A program made the position numbers and the translations under genes. A stretch of DNA of 64,000 nt from Rhizobium esperanzae (GTDB lineage Bacteria > Pseudomonadota > Alphaproteobacteria > Rhizobiales > Rhizobiaceae): assembly GCF_002204185.1 (NCBI RefSeq), contig NZ_MXPU01000012.1:62001-126000 (forward strand). Reading direction: 5' to 3'. The number at the start of each line of letters is the position of its first letter. The stretch's first letter is position 1. The notes below the pieces were generated by a model. That model did not search any database, was not told the origin of the DNA, and saw only the letters and a list, made by a program, of their open reading frames with translations. Positions 8,930 through 16,389 of the stretch are shown in pieces.

Positions 8930-9958
8930 TCAGTCCATCTTCAGAATGATCTTGCCGAAGATCTGGCGGGATTCCATCCGCTCCAGCGCGCGGTCGATGT
9001 CGTCGAAGCCGACTTCGGTATCGATGACGGGATGCACGAGCCCGCGGCCCATTTTCTGCATGGCGTCGGCCATGTTTTCCATGCGGCAGCCGAAGGAGCC
9101 GAAGAGCTTCAATTGCTGCTGGAACAGCATCATCAGGTTCATCTCGGTGGAAACGCCCGAGGTCGAGCCGCAGGTGACGAGACGTCCGCCGCGCTTCATG
9201 CAGAGCATCGAACCGGCCCAGGTATCCTTCCCCACATGCTCGAAGACGACGTCGACGCCCTTCTTCTTGGTGAGCTTGCGCACGACGCCTTCGAAGCGGT
9301 CGGTGCGGTAGTTGATGACGTGATCGGCGCCGAGCGCCTTGGCCTTCTCGATCTTGTCGTCGGAGCCGACGGTGGTGATGACGGTGCAGCCGATCTTCTT
9401 GGCAAGCTGAATCGCCGCCGTGCCGATGCCGGAGCCGCCGGCATGGACGAGGATCGTTTCGCCGGGCTCGAGCTTGGCATTGTCGAACAGCATGTGCTCG
9501 ACCGTGCCGAAGGTGACGGGCGCGAGTGCTGCGCCGATCGCATCGACTCCGGGAGGTGCCGGAACGAGCAGGCGCGCCGGCAGATTGACCTTCTCCTGCG
9601 CGAAACCGTCGAGATGGAAACCGTGCACGCCGGAAACATGTTCGCAGAGATTGTCGCGGCCTTCGCGGCACGGGCGGCAGAGCCCGCAGGTACGCGCGCC
9701 GTAAATCGAGACCAGTTGGCCCGGCAGCACGTTGGCGACGCCAGGGCCGATGGCTTCGACGACGCCGGAGGCTTCCGCGCCGATGACGAGCGGCATCTTG
9801 CGCTTGGCGAACGCCATGCCGCGCCAGCCCCAGACATCGATATGGTTCAGCGCCACCGCCTTGACGCGCAGCGTCACTTCCCCGGCTGCCGGTGCATCCG
9901 GTTCCGGCAGGTCGGTGATCTCAAGCTTGCGGTCATCGATCAGTTGCAGCGCGCGCAT
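8930..9958 (-). CDS. Zinc-type medium-chain dehydrogenase of the VLCFA cluster
   Basis: 342-residue zinc-dependent alcohol dehydrogenase family protein. The structural zinc cysteines are Cys91, Cys94, Cys97 and Cys105, and the NAD(P)-binding glycines are HAGGSGIGTAAIQLA. The catalytic-site region (GAEASGVVEAIGPG, ALNHIDVWG) is like quinone oxidoreductase/crotonyl reductase-type members. Between fabF and lpxXL in this conserved cluster it is thought to serve the enoyl or keto reduction needed for the 28-carbon chain; that role is inference from position. It ends six bases before lpxXL; upstream is a palindromic repeat. Confidence 0.85.
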   Translation of the reverse strand: MRALQLIDDRKLEITDLPEPDAPAAGEVTLRVKAVALNHIDVWGWRGMAFAKRKMPLVIGAEASGVVEAIGPGVANVLPGQLVSIYGARTCGLCRPCREGRDNLCEHVSGVHGFHLDGFAQEKVNLPARLLVPAPPGVDAIGAALAPVTFGTVEHMLFDNAKLEPGETILVHAGGSGIGTAAIQLAKKIGCTVITTVGSDDKIEKAKALGADHVINYRTDRFEGVVRKLTKKKGVDVVFEHVGKDTWAGSMLCMKRGGRLVTCGSTSGVSTEMNLMMLFQQQLKLFGSFGCRMENMADAMQKMGRGLVHPVIDTEVGFDDIDRALERMESRQIFGKIILKMD

Positions 9959-9989
9959 AATATAGAGTTCTTTCTTCTACGTGGATTAT

Positions 9990-10073
9990 CGTCATGCTCG
10001 GGCTTGTCCCGAGCATCTGCCAGCGGTCATTGAGTGACGCAAGTAGATCCTCGGGACAAGCCCGAGGATGACG
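9990..10073. repeat. Palindromic repeat, type GCTCGGGCTTGTCCCGAGC
   Basis: Two hairpin-forming units facing each other: TGCTCGGGCTTGTCCCGAGCA near the left end and TCCTCGGGACAAGCCCGAGGA near the right end, each flanked by GTCAT/ATGAC. A second copy of the same design is at 19672-19751. It lies inside the VLCFA operon, between fabF and the dehydrogenase gene. Confidence 0.75.
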
Positions 10074-10109
10074 TCAAAAACCACTTCGTCCCAAAATCAA
10101 GGAGGGTCT

Positions 10110-11396
10110 CTAAGCCGGTTCGAGCGCCATGACAAGGCTGGCATTCTGCCCGCCGAAACCGAAGGAGTTGGAAAGCACGGCCGAAACCTGGGCTTCCCGC
10201 TTCCTGTTCGGCACGACATCGAGCACGATCGACGGATCCGGATTGTTGTAGTTGATCGTCGGCGGCAGCGTCCCGGTCAGCATCGTCTGCAGCGAGAACA
10301 CCGCCTCGACCGCACCCGCCGCCGTCAGCGTATGGCCGATCATCGACTTGTTGGACGATACCGGAATGCCGACCAGCTTCTCGCCGAAGACGGCCGACAT
10401 CGAGCCATATTCCATCTTGTCGTTTTCAGGCGTCGAGGTGCCGTGCGCGTTGATGTAGCCGATATCGGCCTCGCTCATGCCGGCATCGGCAAGGGCCGCG
10501 CGGATCGTCGCGATTGCCGGGCCGCCGTCGGGCGACGACCGCGTGCGGTGAAAGCTGTCGGCCTTGTCGCCGGCGCCCTTCATGATGCCGAGCACCTTGG
10601 CGCCGCGGGCGACCGCCGCTTCCAGCGATTCCAGCACCAGCGTCGCCGCACCCTCGGCGATGACGAAGCCGTCACGATCCTTGCTGAACGGCTTGGAGGC
10701 CTTGGTTGGCGGGTCGTTCTGCGTCGAAAGGGCCGACAGCAGCGAGAAGCGGATCAGCGCTTCGGCGCTCAGCGATCCATCCGTCGCGACGGTCAGGGCG
10801 CGGTCGGTGCGGCCCTGGCGGATCGCCTCGATGCCGAGCTGGATCGCGGTCGCGCCGGAGGCGCAGGCCGTCGACAGCGTCACCGGAAGGCCGCGCGTGC
10901 CGAACCGGTCGGCAAGGCGCTCGGAAATCGCGCCGAACAGAGCCGCCTCGTGGAACGCCGGGTCCGGCCGCTGACGCAGCGCCGTCAGGAAGCGCTCATA
11001 AGCATCGCCGGGATGGTCGGCAGCCGGCGAACGGTCTGCAAGTTCGAAACGGGCGCTCCATTCAGGCTCGATCGGCGGCGCGGCGAGGAACAGCGGGCCG
11101 TTGAAATCGCCTGATATGCCGGCGTCGGCCAGCGCCTCGATGGCCGTCTCGCGCGCAAAGGCATAGGAACGCTCGACGGCGTTCGGCACCGGAATCTCGA
11201 TGAAATCGACGGTGCCGGCGATCCGGGTCGACAGGCCTTCTGTGGGAAAACGGTTGATCGCATGGATGCCCGAGGTGCCGGAAGAAAGGGCCGCCCAATT
11301 GTCCTTCAGGCCCTGGCCGAGCGAGGTAATGATGCCCATGCCGGTCACTGCGACGATCGGCCGGCCGAGATGATCCTTGTAAGCGGAATCCGTCAT
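10110..11396 (-). CDS. fabF: Beta-ketoacyl-ACP synthase II of the VLCFA cluster
   Basis: 428-residue condensing enzyme with the full Cys-His-His triad: Cys178 in LSTACASGATAIQLG, His318 in INAHGTSTPENDKMEY and His355 in SNKSMIGHTLTAAGAVEA. It elongates acyl chains on a carrier protein by decarboxylating malonyl-ACP. In the acpXL cluster the carrier is presumably AcpXL and the product the 28-carbon hydroxy acid of lipid A (published names fabF1XL/fabF2XL are used for the two KS genes). It starts 10 bp after the adjacent KS-like gene, which lacks the Cys; the pair may form one functional unit. Confidence 0.93.
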   Translation of the reverse strand: MTDSAYKDHLGRPIVAVTGMGIITSLGQGLKDNWAALSSGTSGIHAINRFPTEGLSTRIAGTVDFIEIPVPNAVERSYAFARETAIEALADAGISGDFNGPLFLAAPPIEPEWSARFELADRSPAADHPGDAYERFLTALRQRPDPAFHEAALFGAISERLADRFGTRGLPVTLSTACASGATAIQLGIEAIRQGRTDRALTVATDGSLSAEALIRFSLLSALSTQNDPPTKASKPFSKDRDGFVIAEGAATLVLESLEAAVARGAKVLGIMKGAGDKADSFHRTRSSPDGGPAIATIRAALADAGMSEADIGYINAHGTSTPENDKMEYGSMSAVFGEKLVGIPVSSNKSMIGHTLTAAGAVEAVFSLQTMLTGTLPPTINYNNPDPSIVLDVVPNRKREAQVSAVLSNSFGFGGQNASLVMALEPA

Positions 11397-11406
11397 ATCT
11401 GTCTCC

Positions 11407-12612
11407 TCACGCCTCAGCCGAAAGAACGGCGACGCCCTCGCCGCGCTGGTGACCGACTGTCGTGACGACAGCAGCCTTCGTGCCCGCCTTCATCGGCGCT
11501 TCATGAGCAGCGTCGAAGGGCGGAACCTTGGCCTTGGTATCGATGGCAAGGGCTGCGAGCGCCAGCCCCAGCGGGAAATGCGCCTCGATCGTGTGACCGG
11601 AAACGCCGCCGAAGCCGCGGATGGCAGCGCCGGGAAGCTGATGCTCCAGCACTGCCTTTTCGCGGTCGGCGATTTCATGCATGCCGGTCGAGCCGCAGAA
11701 GATCGCCGTCGCCTCGCGCGGCAGGTCGGCGGCGGGCTTCAGCAGCCGCTCCATGCGCACTTCGAAATTGCCGGCGCTACGGCTGCCGCGATCGCCCTCG
11801 ATGGCGCTGATCGTCGCATAGATATGCGCGCCGCGCTCTTCCGCGTGCTTGCGCGATTCCAGCACTAGGAAGGCGCCGGCCGAACCGGTGATCATGCCGC
11901 CGCCCTCGAGGCCGGAGCGCGACCAGAGCGGCGCCCATTGATCGCGCGTATGCGCGCCGATCGCTTCAGTGAGCAGGATCATATCGGGGCGCTCGGCAGC
12001 AAAGGCGCCGCCAACCAGCGCATGGGTGGATTCGCCGGAGCGAATGCGCCAGAACGCCGTCTCGACGGCGGAAACGCCCGATGCTTCTTCGCCCATGAAG
12101 GTCCGCGAGGAGCCGGTGACCTTGTGAACGATGGAGATATTGCCGGCAAGCAGATTGGAAAGCTGCGCCAGGAACAACGTCGGCCTGAGTTCCGTCGTCA
12201 GCTTCTCGTTGAGCAGTAGCTCGCGGTCGTTGCGCTTCAGGCCCTCGTCGACGATCAGCGTGTCGACGTTGATGTCGCGCTCGCCGCCGCCGGCCGCCAC
12301 GATCATGTCCATTGTGCCGCAAGCTTCCAGATTGTCCTTGAAGCCGGCATCGTCGAGCGCAAGACCCGCAGCAAAGACGCCGATGCGCTGCCAGTTCTCC
12401 ATCTGGCGCTGGTCGCCCCGCTTGGCGATCTGCTGCGACCAGTCGATCTCGGGCAGCGGATGCACCGGGTAGGGTTTGAATTTCTCTGTCTCGACGATCG
12501 CCTTCGGCGTGCTCTCGGCCGAAAGCAGCGCGACATGCGGCTCCTTGCCGACGCCCTGACAGGTAACGATACCGACGCCCGAAATGACGACGTCGTTTGC
12601 AGCCTTGCTCAT
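11407..12612 (-). CDS. Ketosynthase-like protein lacking the catalytic Cys
   Basis: 401-residue thiolase-fold beta-ketoacyl synthase homologue of the VLCFA cluster. At the active-site position, where the neighbour has STACASG, this protein has MGEEASG, so Glu176 replaces the nucleophilic Cys. The NAHGTST histidine block is also degenerate (FCGSTGMHEIAD), and only the second His is kept (SGHTIEAH, His340). Fold-level features (GGAFAAERPD, LEGGGMITGSAGAFLVLES) are intact. By analogy with chain-length factors of type II polyketide synthases, it may be a non-condensing partner of the adjacent FabF; that is inference. It overlaps fabZ by four bases and precedes fabF by 10 bp. Confidence 0.88.
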   Translation of the reverse strand: MSKAANDVVISGVGIVTCQGVGKEPHVALLSAESTPKAIVETEKFKPYPVHPLPEIDWSQQIAKRGDQRQMENWQRIGVFAAGLALDDAGFKDNLEACGTMDMIVAAGGGERDINVDTLIVDEGLKRNDRELLLNEKLTTELRPTLFLAQLSNLLAGNISIVHKVTGSSRTFMGEEASGVSAVETAFWRIRSGESTHALVGGAFAAERPDMILLTEAIGAHTRDQWAPLWSRSGLEGGGMITGSAGAFLVLESRKHAEERGAHIYATISAIEGDRGSRSAGNFEVRMERLLKPAADLPREATAIFCGSTGMHEIADREKAVLEHQLPGAAIRGFGGVSGHTIEAHFPLGLALAALAIDTKAKVPPFDAAHEAPMKAGTKAAVVTTVGHQRGEGVAVLSAEA

Positions 12613-13091
12613 CCAACCACTCCCTGCGCTGCGATCGCTTCGAGAAGCCCGACCTCGCCGGCGCGTTTTTTCACGATATCGCCGAGCGGAACTTCGCTGA
12701 AGGGCATGGTGCGCAGTTTCAGCTGCGCATCGCAGACCTTCTTGCCGCCGCTGGCGATCTTGGCCTTGGTGACCGCAAAACCCGACCCGTCATGCTCCAG
12801 CACCGCCTCGATATCGAGCACGGCTTCCGGCTCGACGAAGGTGCGCATCTTGGCGCCGTCGACCGACATCAGGAAGGGCATGGCGGCAAAGTCGGTGACG
12901 GCAAGCACCAGCATGCCGGAAGCCTGCGCCATGGTCTCGATCAGCAGCACGCCGGGAACGAGCGGCATGCCGGGGAAATGGCCCTCGAAAACGGGGCTCT
13001 TGGCCGGCACGACGGAACGCGCCACAAGCGTCCCCTTCTTCAGGTCCACCGCTTCGACGCGGTCAATCATCTGGAAATATTCCAGCAGCAT
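12609..13091 (-). CDS. fabZXL: 3-hydroxyacyl-ACP dehydratase FabZ-type (VLCFA cluster)
   Basis: 160-residue hot-dog-fold dehydratase. The catalytic His38 is in FEGHFPGMPLVPG and the acidic partner Glu52 in LLIETMAQASGM. It removes water from 3-hydroxyacyl-ACP during chain elongation. It lies between acpXL and the KS-like gene, with its stop overlapping the next start by four bases (ATGA), so the block is translationally coupled. The unusually long C-terminal tail after the hot-dog core (about residues 125-160) differs from housekeeping FabZ. Confidence 0.9.
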   Translation of the reverse strand: MLLEYFQMIDRVEAVDLKKGTLVARSVVPAKSPVFEGHFPGMPLVPGVLLIETMAQASGMLVLAVTDFAAMPFLMSVDGAKMRTFVEPEAVLDIEAVLEHDGSGFAVTKAKIASGGKKVCDAQLKLRTMPFSEVPLGDIVKKRAGEVGLLEAIAAQGVVG

Positions 13092-13209
13092 TCGGATCCT
13101 CCGGCCCGGCTGCTCAAATCCGCCCGCCGGTGACGCCTAATTAGGAACGAAACCGCCCGGCCGCCATAGTCAGGGGCGGCAGGGCGTTCAAAAAAGACTG
13201 GTGTGTCGC

Positions 13210-13488
13210 TCAGGCCTTGGCCGCTTTGAGCTCGTCGATCTTGGCGCAGAGGTTCTTCAGCACGAAATATTCTTCCGTCGAAACCTTGCCTTCGTTGACC
13301 TCCTGCGTCCACTTTTCGAGCGGAATCTTGATGCCGAATTCCTTGTCGATCGCAAAGACGATGTCGAGAAAATCGAGGCTATCGATACCGAGGTCGTCGA
13401 TCGTATGGCTCTCCGGCGTGATCGTGGCGCGATCGATCTCGCTGGTTTCTGCAATAATGTCGGCAACTTTATCGAATGTAGCGGTCAC
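13210..13488 (-). CDS. acpXL: Acyl carrier protein AcpXL
   Basis: 92-residue specialised acyl carrier protein. The 4'-phosphopantetheine site is Ser37 in [12 protein letters not shown]. The insertion [20 protein letters not shown] distinguishes AcpXL from the usual 78-residue AcpP. It carries the 27-hydroxyoctacosanoic chain to LpxXL. I choose the GTG at 13488: GAGG lies seven bases upstream, and the length agrees with rhizobial AcpXL; the frame is open further but without homology. It is the first gene of the cluster, with a 279-bp intergenic region shared with the divergent fnrN. Confidence 0.93.
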
Positions 13489-13669
13489 GCGCTGTACCTC
13501 ATGAAATGACGATTTAAACCCCCTCATAGGCAAATCCTTTTCAAAAGCCAATGCTTTCGTCCGGGCGTTACGGCAAATTGACAATAAGGTGTTGCCTAAA
13601 CAGCAATGGAACGCCAGCGAGTGCAGGCGCCGAAAACAGGATGCGGCCGTCCAACATCCGCGCCGGTCT

Positions 13670-13683
13670 TTGATCTGAATCAA
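13670..13683. promoter_or_regulatory. Anaerobox (FNR-type site) 1
   Basis: TTGATCTGAATCAA matches the FNR/FixK consensus TTGAT-N4-ATCAA exactly. It is 94 bp upstream of the fnrN ATG and 182 bp upstream of the acpXL start codon. Confidence 0.88.
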
Positions 13684-13700
13684 ATTATGCGCGCTGGCAT

Positions 13701-13714
13701 TTGATAATCATCAA
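13701..13714. promoter_or_regulatory. Anaerobox (FNR-type site) 2
   Basis: TTGATAATCATCAA is a second perfect TTGAT-N4-ATCAA site, 62 bp upstream of the fnrN ATG and 31 bp (centre to centre) from box 1. Two such boxes before fnrN are known from Rhizobium leguminosarum, where one activates and one represses fnrN. The promoter-proximal one here would sit close to the fnrN transcription start. Confidence 0.88.
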
Positions 13715-13776
13715 ACTGCGCTGGAAGGAATTGCGCTCGCGTTCGAGCATGTCCGGCTTTTTGAAGGATCACGACG

Positions 13777-14496
13777 ATGGACGTTGCCAGCAGCGAGATT
13801 TTCGAGACAGGCACGCCCGTCGCATGTCGTTCCTGTCAGGCGCGGCACGGCGTCGTCTGCGGCGCCCTGTCGAACGCTCAGTTGAAGGAGCTCAACCGCC
13901 ACTCCATGCGCCGCAAGATCGGGGCCGGCTCGGAGATCATTGCGCAAGGATCGGAAAGTTCGTTTTATTCGAACATCATGCGCGGCGTGGTGAAGCTCTG
14001 CAAGATGATGCCGGACGGACGCCAGCAGATCGTCGGCCTGCAGTTCGCTCCCGATTTCGTCGGCAGGCCCTTCGTCCGCGAAAGCACGCTGTCGGCGGAG
14101 GCGGCAACCGACGCCGAAATTTGTGTCTTCCCGCGCAACCTGCTCGACCGCATGATCGGGGAGACGCCGGAGCTGCAGCGCAGGCTGCACGATCAGGCGC
14201 TCAACGAGCTGGACGCCGCGCGCGAGTGGATGCTGACGCTCGGCCGCCGCACGGCGGAGGAGAAGGTTGCAAGCCTGCTCCACCTCATCGGAACCCATGC
14301 CGAGCCGCAAACCGCCATCAGCACCGCCTTCGATTTGCCGTTATCGCGCACCGAGATCGCCGATTTTCTCGGGCTGACGATCGAAACCGTCAGCCGGCAA
14401 ATGACAAGGCTGCGCAAGCGGGGTGTCATCCTGATCGAGAACTCCAGACATATCGTCGTTCCCGATCTGGATGAGCTGGAAAGGATCAGCGCGTAA
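13777..14496 (+). CDS. fnrN: Crp/Fnr-family oxygen regulator FnrN
   Basis: 239-residue Crp/Fnr regulator with an oxygen-labile 4Fe-4S site. Cys17, Cys20 and Cys28 are in the N-terminal cluster CRSCQARHGVVC and a fourth cysteine is Cys116 (AEICVFPRN). The cyclic-nucleotide-fold core spans about residues 40-150. The DNA-recognition helix is ETVSRQ (Glu203, Ser206, Arg207: the E-x-x-S-R pattern that reads TTGAT). It activates microaerobic genes (fixNOQP, nif-associated) in rhizobia. Two anaeroboxes upstream indicate autoregulation. It ends 42 bp before the convergent L,D-transpeptidase gene. Confidence 0.93.
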   Translation: MDVASSEIFETGTPVACRSCQARHGVVCGALSNAQLKELNRHSMRRKIGAGSEIIAQGSESSFYSNIMRGVVKLCKMMPDGRQQIVGLQFAPDFVGRPFVRESTLSAEAATDAEICVFPRNLLDRMIGETPELQRRLHDQALNELDAAREWMLTLGRRTAEEKVASLLHLIGTHAEPQTAISTAFDLPLSRTEIADFLGLTIETVSRQMTRLRKRGVILIENSRHIVVPDLDELERISA

Positions 14497-14538
14497 TGCG
14501 ATCAGACGTCGAATTCGGATTCAGGCGCTGATCCGGGA

Positions 14539-14967
14539 TCAGCGCGTGATGACGACGCGGGTATTGGCAAGACCTGCCTGCCGTGCCAATGAGAAGAACT
14601 CAGCCGCATTGTCAGGATGCAGGCGAACGCAGCCATGCGAGGCCGGTGTGCCGAGTCGCTTCAGATCGAAGGTGGCGTGAACGGCGTAACCGCCGTTGAA
14701 AAATACGGCGTAAGGCATCGGTGCATTGTCGTACTTGCGCGAGCGGTGATCGCGCGACAGCCATTTGGCGCTCCACGAGCCGGTCGGCGTGACATAACCA
14801 TTGCGCGCGGTCGAAACCTTCCAGCGATATTTGACGAAGCCGTCCTCGGTGACGGTCATAGTCTGTTTTCCGATGCTGATATTGGCAACCAGCGTCGCTG
14901 CTTCAGCCGCAACCGGAGAAAACTGCAGCAATAAGCTTGCCGCCGCGGCGGCAAAAATCGTCTTCAT
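14539..14967 (-). CDS. Exported L,D-transpeptidase (YkuD domain)
   Basis: 142-residue small L,D-transpeptidase. Residues 1-23 form a signal peptide (MKTIFAAAAASLLLQ, cleaved near AEA). The YkuD active site is TPASHGCVRLHPDNA, with the nucleophilic Cys and supporting His, preceded by NGGYAVHAT. Such enzymes make 3-3 peptidoglycan cross-links or attach outer-membrane proteins in Rhizobiales. ATG 14967 has GAGGGG just upstream and starts the signal peptide, so I prefer it to the longer frame. It is convergent with fnrN and appears monocistronic. Confidence 0.88.
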   Translation of the reverse strand: MKTIFAAAAASLLLQFSPVAAEAATLVANISIGKQTMTVTEDGFVKYRWKVSTARNGYVTPTGSWSAKWLSRDHRSRKYDNAPMPYAVFFNGGYAVHATFDLKRLGTPASHGCVRLHPDNAAEFFSLARQAGLANTRVVITR

Positions 14968-15115
14968 GATAACCCCTCTTCGCACCCGCGCATTTGATTG
15001 CGCCCTCACGACAGAGAGACTACGACGATACTTGATTATATAGCTTTAACCCGAATGGTAATCATAATTCTAACAGGGCATTGACGGGTTTAAGCGCCGC
15101 AGGACGGCCTCCGCC

Positions 15116-15316
15116 TCACTGAAGCTTGCGCGCCGCCGGCCTTTGCTTGAGCTGCTGATAGGCCTTGTTCATCCTTTCGCGGATGGAGGCCATGGTGCCG
15201 AGATTATGGCCGCAGGCCGCGCAGCTGATGACGTCCGTCTCCCGGATCTCCGGACGCTCGAATTTCATCTTGGTGCTTTTGCACTTCGGGCACGGTAGTT
15301 CAACCTGAACTGTCAT
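15116..15316 (-). CDS. Small zinc-ribbon-like protein
   Basis: 66-residue protein with two CxxC knuckles (LPCPKCKSTK and SCAACGHNL) about 22 residues apart, the classic pattern of a zinc ribbon, followed by a basic helical tail. The function is unknown; a nucleic-acid-binding role is possible. ATG 15316 has a GGAAG-type site upstream and is where the Cys-rich domain begins. It follows cobD (92 bp) on the same strand and could be the last gene of that operon. Confidence 0.7.
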   Translation of the reverse strand: MTVQVELPCPKCKSTKMKFERPEIRETDVISCAACGHNLGTMASIRERMNKAYQQLKQRPAARKLQ

Positions 15317-15408
15317 CGTTCTGCTTCCGGTCTGATGGATATGAGGCGTTTCGCATAAAGCTTTACGGCGGGACTGTCCACTGGGGCGCGAGCTGTGCCG
15401 CAAGTCCC

Positions 15409-16389
15409 TCACAGAAAGCACAAAAACAATCCGAACGTCACGCCGGCAAGCACCATGCAGCTCGCCTGATACACCGAGACTCCGTCTTCGATGTCGCCGG
15501 ATGTCGCGACATCGCGCCCGGGATTGTTGATCATCGGTTCGGTAACGAGCACGCCGCCATAGATCCGCGGTCCTGCGAGCTGGACATTCAGCGCACCAGC
15601 CATTGCCGCTTCCGGCCGGCCGGAATTCGGTGAACGGTGCAGGCCGCCGTCGCGCATCGCCACCCGGATCGCCTCGCGGCAGGCGCTGGTGCCGCGCCGG
15701 ATCCAGGCGCCGGCAGCAATCAGCAGGATGGAAAGGCGCGCGGCCGGCCAGTTGGCGACATCGTCGAGTCGGGCGGCCGCCCAGCCGAAATCGATGTATT
15801 TTTCCGATCTATGGCCGATCATCGAATCCGCCGTGTTCAGCATCTTGTAGGCAAAAAGCCCTGGCAGGCCGAAGATAGCATACCAAATCGCCGGCGCGAC
15901 GACGCCATCGGAGAAGTTCTCGGCAAGGCTTTCGATCGCCGCGCGGCAGACGGCCGGCTCATCCAGCGTCTCGGGATCGCGCCCGACAATGCGGGCGACG
16001 GCGGCCCGCCCACCGGCAAGCCCCTCCTCACGCAGGGCGACGGCAACGGCAGCGACGTGGTCGGCAAGGCTCTTCTGCGCCAGAAAGATCGCCACCAGTC
16101 CGGTCTCCAGCAAGATGCCGCCGAGGCCGAACAGCGCGAAAAACCGGTTGAACACGAAGCCTGCCGCCACAGCCAGCAACAGCAGCGCCAGGATGGCGGC
16201 AACGCCGTTCATCCGCCGTTGATGCCCCGTGAGGCTTGAAGGATTGAGCTGCTGGTCGGCATAGGAGATCACCGCTCCGAAAATCGCAACGGGATGCGGC
16301 ACGCGCGACCAGAGCCATTGCGGATCGCCGAGTATCCGGTCGAGCAGCAGCGCCAGAAGCAGCACGAGAAGGTTTAGATCGATCGTCAT
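15409..16389 (-). CDS. cobD: Adenosylcobinamide-phosphate synthase CobD (CbiB)
   Basis: 326-residue inner-membrane protein of the CobD/CbiB family, which attaches aminopropanol phosphate to adenosylcobyric acid. It opens with a hydrophobic helix and LDRILGDPQWLWSRVPHPVAIFG. It contains the SLAENFSDGVVAPAIWYAIFGLPGLF region and the C-terminal GRPEAAMAGALNVQLAGP segment. Several membrane helices are evident. It overlaps cobC by four bases, so cobA-B-C-D is a coupled operon. Confidence 0.93.
   Translation of the reverse strand: MTIDLNLLVLLLALLLDRILGDPQWLWSRVPHPVAIFGAVISYADQQLNPSSLTGHQRRMNGVAAILALLLLAVAAGFVFNRFFALFGLGGILLETGLVAIFLAQKSLADHVAAVAVALREEGLAGGRAAVARIVGRDPETLDEPAVCRAAIESLAENFSDGVVAPAIWYAIFGLPGLFAYKMLNTADSMIGHRSEKYIDFGWAAARLDDVANWPAARLSILLIAAGAWIRRGTSACREAIRVAMRDGGLHRSPNSGRPEAAMAGALNVQLAGPRIYGGVLVTEPMINNPGRDVATSGDIEDGVSVYQASCMVLAGVTFGLFLCFL

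Noticed and set aside
8366..10033. A 555-codon plus-strand frame opposite lpxXL and the dehydrogenase
   Set aside because: Composition is that of a reverse-frame shadow, with no start signal or family similarity.
14525..14545. Perfect palindrome GCGCTGATCC/GGGATCAGCGC between fnrN and the transpeptidase gene
   Set aside because: It has no T run and overlaps the transpeptidase stop codon, so I do not call it a terminator.
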